From Streptomyces luteolifulvus (GTDB taxonomy: Bacteria; Actinomycetota; Actinomycetes; Streptomycetales; Streptomycetaceae), in contig NZ_VZRB01000005.1 in the NCBI RefSeq assembly GCF_008806595.1, positions 281,584 through 345,583 of the forward strand: DNA of 64,000 bases, written 5' to 3'. Each line of letters begins with the position of its first letter. Within the stretch, counting starts at the first letter, position 1. This document shows positions 1-8,189 of this stretch, in pieces. The notes under the pieces were generated by a model. The model was not told the DNA's origin, did no database searches, and saw only the letters and a program-made list of their open reading frames with translations. A program made the position numbers and the translations under genes.

Positions 1-113
1 AGGTCGCGGGGAGGCAAACGGAGCCCGATCGGCGCAGGTGGGCGGGGTGTGGTGCGTGCAGCTGCAAGGTGGAGGAGCATGATCCGCCGGACAGGCCCTA
101 GCCTTGACGCACG

Positions 114-1259
114 ATGAACGACCGTATGACGACGCCCTGGGGCGAGCTCGCACTGACCCGCTTCCCCGAGGACCCGCGTGACCGGCTGCGTGCCTGGGAC
201 GCGTCCGACGCGTATCTGCTCAGGCACCTGGCCGACGAGAAGGTCCCCCTGTCCGGCACGGTCGTGGTCGTCGGGGACCGCTGGGGCGCCCTGGCCTGTG
301 CGCTGGCGGAGCACCGGCCGGTGCAGATCACCGACTCGTTCCTCACGCAGGAGGCGACGAGGGCGAACCTGGCGCGGGCCGGAGTCGAGACCGGTGCGGT
401 GCAGCTGCTCACCACCCAGGACCCTCCGCCCGCGCGGGTCGACGTCCTGCTGGTCAGGGTGCCGAAGAGCCTGGCGCTCCTCGAGGACCAGCTGCTGCGG
501 CTGGCGCCCGCGGTCCATGAGGGCACGGTCGTCGTCGGCACCGGGATGGTGAAGGAGATCCACACCTCGACGCTCCAGCTGTTCGAGCGGATCCTCGGGC
601 CGACCCGCACGTCGCTCGCCGAGAAGAAGGCCCGGCTGATCTTCTGCACCCCGGACCCCGCCCTGGAGCGGGCTGCGGGCCCATGGCCGTACAGCTACAC
701 GCTGCCGGACGGCATCGGCCCGGTCTCGGGGCGCACCGTCGTCAACCACGCGGGCGTGTTCTGCGCGGACCGCCTCGACATCGGCACCCGGTTCTTCCTG
801 GGGCATCTGCCGGCCGGCGGGGGGTTCCGGCGCGTGGTGGACCTGGGCTGCGGCAACGGGGTCGTCGGTACGGCGATGGCGGTCGCCGACCCCGACTGCG
901 AGGTGCTGTTCGTCGACGAGTCGTTCCAGGCCGTGGCCTCGGCGGAGGCGACGTACAAGGCGAACGGCGTGCCCGGTCACGCCGAGTTCCGGGTCGGGGA
1001 CGGGCTGGCCGGGGTTCCGGCCGGCAGCGTCGACCTCGTGCTCAGCAATCCGCCGTTCCACTCGCACCAGGCGACGACCGACACGACGGCGTGGCGGATG
1101 TTCACCGGGGCGAAGCGGGTGCTGCGGCCCGGGGGCGAGCTGTGGGTGATCGGCAACCGGCACCTCGGCTACCACGTGAAGCTGCGCCGGCTGTTCGGCA
1201 ACAGCCGGCTGGTGGCGAGCGACCCGAAGTTCGTGGTGCTGAAGGCCGTCAAGAGGTGA
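114..1259 (+). CDS. Class I SAM-dependent methyltransferase, RlmG/RsmC-like
   Basis: A 381-residue methyltransferase. The C-terminal half has the SAM motif I VVDLGCGNGVVG (about residue 241) and the NPPFH motif IV (about 305), typical of N2-guanine rRNA methyltransferases of the RlmG/RsmC group. The N-terminal half is a degenerate methyltransferase-like domain, also as in RlmG/RsmC. It therefore probably methylates a guanine in ribosomal RNA; the exact base cannot be read from sequence. The start at 114 has no clear Shine-Dalgarno, but a TAGCCT -10-like hexamer at 99-104 suggests a near-leaderless transcript; ATG at 126 is an alternative. Its stop codon abuts the stop of the convergent aldolase gene. 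Confidence 0.85.
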   Translation: MNDRMTTPWGELALTRFPEDPRDRLRAWDASDAYLLRHLADEKVPLSGTVVVVGDRWGALACALAEHRPVQITDSFLTQEATRANLARAGVETGAVQLLTTQDPPPARVDVLLVRVPKSLALLEDQLLRLAPAVHEGTVVVGTGMVKEIHTSTLQLFERILGPTRTSLAEKKARLIFCTPDPALERAAGPWPYSYTLPDGIGPVSGRTVVNHAGVFCADRLDIGTRFFLGHLPAGGGFRRVVDLGCGNGVVGTAMAVADPDCEVLFVDESFQAVASAEATYKANGVPGHAEFRVGDGLAGVPAGSVDLVLSNPPFHSHQATTDTTAWRMFTGAKRVLRPGGELWVIGNRHLGYHVKLRRLFGNSRLVASDPKFVVLKAVKR

Positions 1260-2120
1260 TCAGGGCGCGGGCCGGGCGAGGGTCCGGATGATCCCGGTGA
1301 CCGCCCCCACCATCGCCTCCCGTCCCGCGCTCAGATACAGGCGCGGGTCGACCGCCTCGGGGCGGGCGGTGAGGAACTCCCGGACGGCGCCGGTCAGGGC
1401 GATGTTGAGGGCGGTGCCGAAGTTCACCTTGGTGATGCCGCCCGCGACGGCCGCGACCAGTTCGCCGTCCGGCACTCCGGAGGAGCCGTGCAGGACAAGC
1501 GGTACGTCCAGTGCCGCGGCGAGCCGTTCGAGCAGGCCGTGGTCGAGGGTGGCGGTGCGGGTGGTCATGGCGTGGCTGCTGCCGATGGCGACGGCGAGGG
1601 CGTCCACCCCGGAGTCCGCGACGAAGGCCCGGGCCTCGGCGGGGTCGGTGCGGGCTCCGGAGGCGTGGGCGTCGAGCGGCGGCCGGCCGTGCTTGCCGCC
1701 CACCTGACCCAACTCGGCCTCGATCCACAGTCCTTGGGCGTGCGCCCAGTCGGCGGCGTTCCGGGTCGCGGCGAGGTTCTCCGCGTACGGTAGTCGTGAG
1801 GCGTCGTACATCACGGAGCTGAACCCGGCGTCCGCTGTCTGCCGCAGCAGGACGTCGCTCTGCACATGGTCGAGGTGCAACGCGACCGGGACGGCGGCCT
1901 GTTCGGCCGCCGCCACGGCCGCGCGGGCGAGCGGCAGCATCCGTCCGTGGCGGAACTTGACGGCGTTCTGGCTGACTTGGAGGACGACGGGGGCACCCGC
2001 TGCTTCGGCACCGGCGACGACGGCCTCGATGTGTTCCAGGGTGATGATGTTGAAGGCGGCGACGGCGGAACGCGCCGCGGCGGCACGGGTGACGAGTTCA
2101 CCGGTGGTCACGAGGGGCAC
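1260..2120 (-). CDS. Class II fructose/tagatose-bisphosphate aldolase family protein
   Basis: A 286-residue zinc aldolase of the KbaY/GatY/FbaA class. Visible features are LHLDHVQ (catalytic Asp and zinc His, about residue 80), VAIGSSHAM and VLHGSSGVPD (further zinc-binding His and phosphate-binding serines), and a NFGTALN phosphate loop. Such enzymes cleave ketose bisphosphates to dihydroxyacetone phosphate and an aldehyde phosphate. It starts with GTG and lies 27 bp downstream of the SIS gene, so the two are probably co-transcribed. With the divergent DeoR gene the set resembles AgaR-AgaS-KbaY amino-sugar catabolism. Substrate is inferred from this context only. Confidence 0.85.
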   Translation of the reverse strand: MPLVTTGELVTRAAAARSAVAAFNIITLEHIEAVVAGAEAAGAPVVLQVSQNAVKFRHGRMLPLARAAVAAAEQAAVPVALHLDHVQSDVLLRQTADAGFSSVMYDASRLPYAENLAATRNAADWAHAQGLWIEAELGQVGGKHGRPPLDAHASGARTDPAEARAFVADSGVDALAVAIGSSHAMTTRTATLDHGLLERLAAALDVPLVLHGSSGVPDGELVAAVAGGITKVNFGTALNIALTGAVREFLTARPEAVDPRLYLSAGREAMVGAVTGIIRTLARPAP

Positions 2121-2147
2121 GGCTGTCCCTTCCGGGGGTCGAGGCTC

Positions 2148-3029
2148 TCAGGGGGCGAGGATCACCGAGCGGGTGAGATGGCGCGGACGGTCCGGGTCGA
2201 GACCGCGGGCGGCGGCGACGGCCACGGCGAGGCGCTGGGCGCGGACCAGTTCGGCGAGCGGGTCGAGCCCGCCGAAGACCCACGAGCCGCCGGTGGCGCG
2301 CACCTGTCCGGCCAGGCCCTCCGGCGCCTCGCCGAGCATCCAGGTGGCGGTGCCCCGGGTGGTGATGCTGATGGGACCGTGCCGGTACTCCATCGCCGGG
2401 TAGGCCTCGGTCCAGGAGAGTGAGGCCTCGCGCACCTTCAGCGCCGCCTCGTTGGCCAGGCCCACGGTCCAGCCGCGGCCGAGGAACGTGAACTGCGTAC
2501 AGCCTACGAGCCCTTGGGGCAGGTCGGCGGCGAGCGCGGTACGGGCGTCGGCGACCACGGCGTCGGTGTGCAGGCCCAGGTGGGCGCGGAGCAGCGTCAG
2601 CGCGGAGGTCGCGAAACGGGTCTGCACCACGGACCGTTCGTCCGCGAAGTCGAGCACGACGACGTCGTCGGCGGCTGCCTTGACGGGCGTCGCGGGGTCG
2701 GCCGTGACGGCGGTGGTCCGCGCGCGACCCTTCAACTGCCCGAGCAGTTCCAGCACTTCGGTGGTGGTGCCGGAGCGGGTGAGGGCGATGACCCGGTCGT
2801 ACGGACGGCCGTGGGGGAACTCCGAGGCGGCGAAGGCGTCCGTCTCGCCCTGCCCGCATCCCTCGCGCAGTGCCGCGGCGGACTGCGCCATGAAGTACGA
2901 GGTGCCGCAGCCGACGATCGCGACCCGCTCACCCGGCGACGGCAGCGCCTCACGGTGACCGGCCGCCTCCGACGCGGCGCGTGTCCAGCACTCGGGCTGG
3001 CTGGTCAGTTCGTCCTCGACATGAGTCAT
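2148..3029 (-). CDS. SIS domain sugar-phosphate isomerase/deaminase (AgaS/GlmS-C-like)
   Basis: A 293-residue protein with two SIS (sugar isomerase) domains, as in the isomerase half of GlmS and in AgaS/FrlB-type deglycases and deaminases. The phosphosugar-binding loop IVGCGTSYFMAQS is near residue 42 and SRSGTT-like LTRSGTTTEV near 84. No glutaminase domain is present, so it should not make glucosamine-6-P from glutamine; amino-sugar phosphate deamination or isomerisation is more likely. The frame is open to 3107, but ATG 3029 is preceded by AGGGGAGG at good spacing and is chosen as the start. It heads the two-gene unit with the aldolase and is divergent from the DeoR regulator. Confidence 0.85.
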   Translation of the reverse strand: MTHVEDELTSQPECWTRAASEAAGHREALPSPGERVAIVGCGTSYFMAQSAAALREGCGQGETDAFAASEFPHGRPYDRVIALTRSGTTTEVLELLGQLKGRARTTAVTADPATPVKAAADDVVVLDFADERSVVQTRFATSALTLLRAHLGLHTDAVVADARTALAADLPQGLVGCTQFTFLGRGWTVGLANEAALKVREASLSWTEAYPAMEYRHGPISITTRGTATWMLGEAPEGLAGQVRATGGSWVFGGLDPLAELVRAQRLAVAVAAARGLDPDRPRHLTRSVILAP

Positions 3030-3087
3030 GCCGAACCCCTCCCCTGGAGTGGGATGGATGCATTTTTCTGCACGATATAGCGGTCTT

Positions 3088-3104
3088 TCAAGCATAATCA
3101 AGCA
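3088..3104. promoter_or_regulatory. Direct repeat, candidate DeoR operator
   Basis: TCAAGCA, TAA, TCAAGCA: a perfect 7-bp direct repeat with a 10-bp period in the divergent SIS/DeoR intergenic region. DeoR/GlpR-family repressors commonly recognise short direct repeats at about one helical turn, so this is the best candidate for autoregulation and control of the SIS-aldolase unit. Inference only. Confidence 0.45.
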
Positions 3105-3165
3105 CACAACTCACAAGGGTCGGGTGCGCTAAGGTCGCCGGGAGATCGAGAGACGGAGGATGCGG

Positions 3166-3945
3166 ATGTCGCGCGACGCCCGCTGGAAGGCCCTGCTGGA
3201 ACTGCTCGTCGAGCGTGGCCGGCTGGACGTCGAGGAGGCGGCCGTCGAGCTGGAGGTCTCGGCCGCGACGATCCGGCGCGACTTCGACCAGCTCGCCCAG
3301 CAGCAGATGCTCGTGCGCACCAGGGGCGGCGCCGTCGTGCACGGCGTGTCGTACGAGCTGCCGCTGCGCTACAAGACGGCCCGGCACGCGTCCGAGAAGC
3401 AGCGCATCGCCAAGGCGGTCGCCGATCTGATCGCCCCCGGCGAGGCGGTCGGACTGACCGGCGGCACGACCACGACCGAGGTGGCGCGGGCCCTGGCCGT
3501 GCGCGGCGACCTGGCGTCCGGCTCGCCGGCGCTGACCGTCGTCACCAACGCGCTCAACATCGCCAACGAGCTGGCCGTACGTCCCCAGTTCAAGATCGTG
3601 GTGACGGGTGGGGTGGCCCGCCAGCAGTCGTACGAGCTCATCGGACCGCTCGCGGACGGAGTGCTCGGCCAGATCACCCTCGACACGGCGGTACTGGGCG
3701 TCGTCGCCTTCGACGTCACCCACGGCGCCGCCGCGCACGACGAGGCGGAGGCCGCGATCAACCGGCTGATGTGCGAGCGCGCGGAGCGGGTGGTCGTCGC
3801 CGCCGACTCCAGCAAGCTGGGGCAGCGGGCGTTCGCCCGGATCTGCGCCTCCGAGACGGTGAACACGCTGGTCACGGACACCGCGGCGACACCGGACACG
3901 GTCCGCGGGTTCGAGGAGGCGGGGATCGGCGTCATCACCGTCTGA
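3166..3945 (+). CDS. DeoR/GlpR family transcriptional regulator
   Basis: A 259-residue repressor with an N-terminal DeoR winged helix (residues about 5-58; VSAATIRRDFDQL recognition helix, then the RTRGGAV turn) and a C-terminal sugar-phosphate sensor domain of the DeoRC type (GLTGGTTTTEVA, VVTNALNIANEL, VVTGG). It probably responds to a phosphorylated sugar made in the adjacent pathway. ATG 3166 is chosen because GGAGG at 3155-3159 lies 6 nt upstream; ATG 3160 is in frame but directly abuts the Shine-Dalgarno. Divergent from the SIS-aldolase unit. Confidence 0.88.
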   Translation: MSRDARWKALLELLVERGRLDVEEAAVELEVSAATIRRDFDQLAQQQMLVRTRGGAVVHGVSYELPLRYKTARHASEKQRIAKAVADLIAPGEAVGLTGGTTTTEVARALAVRGDLASGSPALTVVTNALNIANELAVRPQFKIVVTGGVARQQSYELIGPLADGVLGQITLDTAVLGVVAFDVTHGAAAHDEAEAAINRLMCERAERVVVAADSSKLGQRAFARICASETVNTLVTDTAATPDTVRGFEEAGIGVITV

Positions 3946-4130
3946 GCCCGCGCCCGCCGGTTCGGCCCGGGCTGTCCGCACGGGCTGGCAGAGGGCCGAT
4001 GCGACGATCGACCGGCACCTGTGCGCACGCGCGGTTCTGGGCGACGTGGACGCTGAACCCGGTCCGAGCCCGCTCGCCCCCGAATCCGCCTACGCTGACA
4101 TCGGGGGCGAATCGGGCCAGGGAGGCTGCG

Positions 4131-5951
4131 ATGAGCGGAACACCGAGGGAGCCCGGGGGCTATCTGCCGATCGCCGAGCACGGCCTGATCGGTGATCTGC
4201 GCAGTGTGGCCCTGGTCGGGACCAACGGCACGATCGACTGGTACTGCTGCGGAGCCTTCGACGCCCCGAGCGTGTTCGCCTCGATCCTGGACGCGGAGCG
4301 CGGCGGCCGCTTCGAGCTCACGGCGACCGTCCCGGCGAAGACCAAGCAGTTCTACTTCCCCGACACCAACGTTCTGATCACCCGCTTCTTCACCGAGGAC
4401 GGCGTCGGCGAGGTGCAGGACTTCATGCCGGTCGACGGCACCTCGGCCGAGGCCGAACGCCACCGGCTGATCCGGCGTGTGCTGTGCGTGCGCGGCTCCA
4501 TCCCGTTCCGCACCCGCGTCGCGCCCCGGTTCGACTACGGCGCCCGCCCGCACACGGTCCGGATGACCGGCGACGTCGCGGTCTTCGAGTCCGCCGAGCT
4601 GACGCTCGCACTGACCGCCACCGTCCCGCTCGAGACCGACGGCCCGGACGCCCAGGCCGAGTTCAAGCTCTCCGAGGGCGAGGAGGCGGTGTTCGCGCTG
4701 GACCGGGTCGGGGACGAGGTGTCGCCGCGCGGGTGCGCGAGGACCGAGGCCGCGGCGCAGTTCGCCACCACGGTGGCCTACTGGCGGCGCTGGCTGTCCG
4801 CCTCGAAGTACCGCGGCCGCTGGCGGGAGCATGTGCACCGCTCGGCACTGACGCTGAAGCTGCTCACCTACGCCCCCACCGGCGCCATCGTGGCCGCGCC
4901 GACGACGAGCCTGCCCGAGCAGCTCGGCGGCGAGCGCAACTGGGACTACCGCTATGTGTGGGTGCGGGACGCGGCCTTCTGCGTCTACGCGCTGCTGCGG
5001 CTGGGCTTCACCGGCGAGGCGGAGGCGTTCATGGACTTCGTGACCCGGCACATCACTCCGGGCGACGGCAGCCCCTCCGGCCCGCTGCAGATCATGTACG
5101 GCATCGACGGGCGCACCGACCTGCCCGAGCGTGAAATCGCCCACCTGGAGGGCCACCAGGGCTCCGCGCCGGTCCGCATCGGCAACGCCGCCGCCGACCA
5201 GCTCCAGCTGGACATCTACGGCGCGCTCATCGACTCCGTCTATCTCTACGACAAGTGGGCCAAGCCCATCTCCAGCGACCAGTGGGACGACGTCTGCGCG
5301 CTGGTGGACTGGGTGTGCGACCACTGGGACCAGCCCGACGAGGGCATCTGGGAGACCCGGGGCGGCCGCAAGAACTTCCTGTACTCGCGTCTGATGTGCT
5401 GGGTGGCGATCGAGCGCGCCATCCGCACGGCCAACCGGCGCGGCCTGCCCGCGGATCTGCCCCGCTGGCGCCAGTCCCGCGACACCATCTACCGGCGGAT
5501 CATGCATCGCGGCTGGTCCGAGTCCCGGGGCGCCTTCGTCCAGCACGAGGACGACGACGTACTGGACGCGGCCGTCCTCATGATGCCGTTGACGAAGTTC
5601 ATCGCGCCCACCGACCCCAAGTGGCTGTCCACCCTCGATGCCCTCACCCAGGACCTGGTGTCCGACTCACTGGTCTACCGCTACGACCCGGGAGCGAGCC
5701 CCGACGGGCTGCGCGGCGACGAGGGCACCTTCTCCATCTGCTCGTTCTGGTACGTCGAGGCCATGGTCCACGCCGGCCGGGTCGACGAGGCCCGGCTGGC
5801 CTTCGAGAAGATGCTCACGTACGCCAACCATCTCGGCCTGTACGCCGAGGAGATCAGCCACACCGGAGAGCAACAGGGCAACTTCCCGCAGGCGTTCACC
5901 CACCTCGCCCTGATCAGCGCGGCCTTCAACCTGGACCGCGCCCTCGGCTGA
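4131..5951 (+). CDS. Glycoside hydrolase family 15 protein (glucoamylase/trehalase-like)
   Basis: A 606-residue cytoplasmic protein; no signal peptide. The N-terminal beta-sandwich region (YLPIAEHGLIGDLRSVALVG, IDWYC) and the (alpha/alpha)6 catalytic region (NWDYRYVWVRDAAF about residue 271, later the GxxxFxxCSFWYVEAM segment) are those of the bacterial and archaeal GH15 proteins. The family contains alpha-glucosidases and, in mycobacteria, trehalases; length matches that group. I cannot decide between trehalose and maltooligosaccharides. GGAGG at 4121-4125 supports ATG 4131. A TACGCT hexamer at 4091-4096 may be the -10 element. Convergent with the DJ-1-like gene. Confidence 0.88.
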   Translation: MSGTPREPGGYLPIAEHGLIGDLRSVALVGTNGTIDWYCCGAFDAPSVFASILDAERGGRFELTATVPAKTKQFYFPDTNVLITRFFTEDGVGEVQDFMPVDGTSAEAERHRLIRRVLCVRGSIPFRTRVAPRFDYGARPHTVRMTGDVAVFESAELTLALTATVPLETDGPDAQAEFKLSEGEEAVFALDRVGDEVSPRGCARTEAAAQFATTVAYWRRWLSASKYRGRWREHVHRSALTLKLLTYAPTGAIVAAPTTSLPEQLGGERNWDYRYVWVRDAAFCVYALLRLGFTGEAEAFMDFVTRHITPGDGSPSGPLQIMYGIDGRTDLPEREIAHLEGHQGSAPVRIGNAAADQLQLDIYGALIDSVYLYDKWAKPISSDQWDDVCALVDWVCDHWDQPDEGIWETRGGRKNFLYSRLMCWVAIERAIRTANRRGLPADLPRWRQSRDTIYRRIMHRGWSESRGAFVQHEDDDVLDAAVLMMPLTKFIAPTDPKWLSTLDALTQDLVSDSLVYRYDPGASPDGLRGDEGTFSICSFWYVEAMVHAGRVDEARLAFEKMLTYANHLGLYAEEISHTGEQQGNFPQAFTHLALISAAFNLDRALG

Positions 5952-5982
5952 CCGGCCTCGTCGAACCGGCCGGCGCCGTGGT

Positions 5983-6678
5983 TCAGCCCAGCTTCTTCAG
6001 CAGCTCGGCGGCGAGCGGGGCGGAGGAGGCCGGGTTCTGGCCGGTGACGAGGTTGCGGTCGACCACGACGTTGGGCACCCACGGCTCACCGACCTGGACG
6101 TCGACCCCCGCCTCGGTCAGCCGGTCCTCAAGGAGCCACTTGGCCTTCTCGGCCAGACCGCCCAGGGTTTCCTCGGCGTTGGTGAACGCGGCCACCCGGT
6201 AGCCGGCGAAGGCGTTGGTGCCGTCGGCCCCGGTCGCGGCGAGCAGCGCGGCCGGGCCGTGGCAGACCACACCGAGCGGCCTGCCGCTCTCCAGGGTGAG
6301 GGTGAGCAGCTTCCCGGATGCGGCGTCGACCGCCAGGTCCTCCATCGGGCCGTGGCCCCCGGGGTAGAAGACGGCGGCGTAGTCGTCGAGGTTCACGTCC
6401 TCCAGCCGGACCGGGTTCCGAAGTTCGGCCATGCCGGCGAGGACGGCCGCGACGCGGTCGGCGTTCTCCTGGCCGCCGTTGGCCTCGGCCGCGAGGCTGC
6501 CCTTGTCGACGGTAGGTACGACTCCGCCCGGGGTGGCCACGACGACCTCGTGACCGGCGGCGCGGAAGGCCTCGTACGGGGCGACGGCCTCCTCGGCCCA
6601 GAAGCCGCTGGGGTGCCGGGTGCCGTCGGCCAGCGTCCAGTGGTCGACGCCGGTCAGCACGAAAAGGATCTTCGACAT
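5983..6678 (-). CDS. DJ-1/PfpI (Hsp31-like) family protein
   Basis: A 231-residue class I glutamine-amidotransferase-fold protein of the DJ-1/PfpI superfamily, Hsp31-like subgroup. The nucleophile elbow is VVCHGPAALL (Cys about residue 136), with upstream FYPGGHGPMEDL carrying the conserved Gly and Glu. Members act as glyoxalase III, deglycase or chaperone-like stress proteins; the exact activity is unknown. The start at MSKILF is preceded by GGGAGAGCACC. It is divergent from the LysR gene at 6784, which is the likely regulator. Confidence 0.85.
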   Translation of the reverse strand: MSKILFVLTGVDHWTLADGTRHPSGFWAEEAVAPYEAFRAAGHEVVVATPGGVVPTVDKGSLAAEANGGQENADRVAAVLAGMAELRNPVRLEDVNLDDYAAVFYPGGHGPMEDLAVDAASGKLLTLTLESGRPLGVVCHGPAALLAATGADGTNAFAGYRVAAFTNAEETLGGLAEKAKWLLEDRLTEAGVDVQVGEPWVPNVVVDRNLVTGQNPASSAPLAAELLKKLG

Positions 6679-6758
6679 ACGGGGTGCTCTCCCGAGGCTT
6701 GCGGGCCCGCGGCCGGGCCCTGCGGACGGTTTCCGGTCGACCGTAAGCCCGGGCAGCC

Positions 6759-6771
6759 ATTGGAATCCAAT
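6759..6771. promoter_or_regulatory. ATTGG-AAT-CCAAT inverted repeat, candidate LysR box
   Basis: A perfect 5-bp inverted repeat with a 3-bp centre in the 105-bp divergent gap between the DJ-1-like gene and the LysR gene. Position and symmetry fit a LysR-type regulator site, with AT content well above the surroundings. Function is inferred. Confidence 0.4.
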
Positions 6772-6783
6772 AGGCTTGCGCAT

Positions 6784-7752
6784 ATGAGAAATACGGATGC
6801 CAATGTCTTGAGGGAGGGGTCGGAGATCCGGGCCGGTGGCGGTGCGGCAGCGCTGGACCTGAACCTGCTGCGCACCTTCCTGGCCGTGTACCGCACCGGC
6901 TCCTTCACGGCCGCCGCCCGGGTGCTCGGTCTGTCCCAGCCCACCGTCACGACGCAGATCCGCGCTCTGGAGCGGCAGCTGGACCGGGAGCTGTTCCAGC
7001 GCCTGGCGCGCGGCGTCGATCCCGCGCCCTACGCGGACGAACTCGCCGCGCGGATCGTACAGCCCCTGGACGCGCTCGCCACCGTGACGGGACCGGGCGG
7101 ACCCGCCGAGGACCACCCGGCGGAGCCGGTGCATCTCGCCGGCCCGGCCGAACTGCTCACACGCTCCGTCCTGCCCGGTATCGCGCCCCTGGTGGACAGG
7201 GGCGTACGGCTGCGGGTCACCCCCGGCCTGACCGAACCGCTCCTGGACGACCTGCGCGCCGGCCGCCACGACCTGGTGATCGCGACCTTCCGGCCGCGCG
7301 GCCGCACCCTGGCCTCCGTACCTCTGGGAGACGAGGAGTTCGTGCTGGTCACGGACCCCGTCCGGGCGGAGCGGTTGGGCGGCCCGGCACGGATCGCGAC
7401 CGACGGGCCCGCCGCACTGCACGGCGTTCCCCTGGTCGCCTACGCCGAGGACCTGCCCATACTCCGCCGCTACTGGCGTCATGTCTTCGGCAAGCGGCTG
7501 ACCTGCCATCCCGCGGTCACCATGCCCGACCTGAACGCGGTCAAGGCCGCGGTCGTCGGAGGCGCGGGTTTCACGGTGCTCCCCCGCTATCTGTGCACCG
7601 TCGAGCTGGCCTCGGGCGAGCTGGTCCTCCTGCACGAGCCGGACGACCCGCCCATCAACACGGCCTTCCTGGTCCAGCGCCCCGGCTCCTCGGGCAACCC
7701 GCACGTGCCACTGGTCCGCGACCATCTGCTCGAGGCGGCGCGCGGCTGGTGA
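6784..7752 (+). CDS. LysR family transcriptional regulator
   Basis: A 322-residue LysR-type regulator. The winged helix is at about residues 25-83 (DLNLLRTFLAVYRTGSFTAA, LGLSQPTVTTQIRALE), followed by a periplasmic-binding-like effector domain. The N-terminal extension of about 20 residues before DLNLL is unusual and may be partly untranslated. There is no Shine-Dalgarno before ATG 6784, so a leaderless start or a later start is possible. Divergent from the DJ-1/PfpI gene, the presumed target. Confidence 0.85.
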   Translation: MRNTDANVLREGSEIRAGGGAAALDLNLLRTFLAVYRTGSFTAAARVLGLSQPTVTTQIRALERQLDRELFQRLARGVDPAPYADELAARIVQPLDALATVTGPGGPAEDHPAEPVHLAGPAELLTRSVLPGIAPLVDRGVRLRVTPGLTEPLLDDLRAGRHDLVIATFRPRGRTLASVPLGDEEFVLVTDPVRAERLGGPARIATDGPAALHGVPLVAYAEDLPILRRYWRHVFGKRLTCHPAVTMPDLNAVKAAVVGGAGFTVLPRYLCTVELASGELVLLHEPDDPPINTAFLVQRPGSSGNPHVPLVRDHLLEAARGW

Positions 7753-7897
7753 CGGCACGGGGTGCGGCCGGGGAGTGCCCGACCGACCCGGACCGTCCCG
7801 GAAGCGATCTTGAACAGTCGGTCGGAGAATGTGCTTGGCGCACTCGCTCTCGCGCGACGAGCTGCTCCGGGGTTTCGAGGTCTGGAGGTGGACAGGC

Positions 7898-8170
7898 ATG
7901 CACACGGGCCAAGCCCCAGACACAGTGAACACCGCCGACGACGACCCACCGGGCCGACGGGACGAACACGACGCCGTCCGCGACGTGGTGAGTCGCCTCG
8001 TCGCCGCCTACGACTCGGTGGACGCGGCGACCGTCGAAGCGACGGTCGGGGAAGCCCACGACGCGTTTCGGCAGGCGAGAGTACGGGCTTTCGTCCCGAT
8101 TCTGGTCGAGCGCCGGGCCCGGGCGGTGCTCGACGCCGCCGCCCGCCACGCCTCCTCGGCGCCACCGTGA
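7898..8170 (+). CDS. Small three-helix bundle domain protein
   Basis: A 90-residue acidic and arginine-rich protein. From residue 27 (VRDVVSRLVAAYDSVDAATV) to about 80 it forms three predicted helices resembling the actinobacterial three-helix bundle dimerisation domain (DUF3562-like) often found in duplicated small genes next to stress, ATPase or polyphosphate genes. ATG 7898 has GGAGG 9 nt upstream; an in-frame start at 7829 lacks this. It ends 19 bp before the PPK2 chimera and is probably co-transcribed with it. Molecular function unknown. Confidence 0.65.
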   Translation: MHTGQAPDTVNTADDDPPGRRDEHDAVRDVVSRLVAAYDSVDAATVEATVGEAHDAFRQARVRAFVPILVERRARAVLDAAARHASSAPP

Positions 8171-8189
8171 CCGGAGAGAAGGGTTGGCC

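Noticed and set aside
3369..5546. 725-codon minus-strand frame antisense to deoR and GH15 genes
   Set aside because: Crosses two well-supported genes and an intergenic region; no homology-like content.
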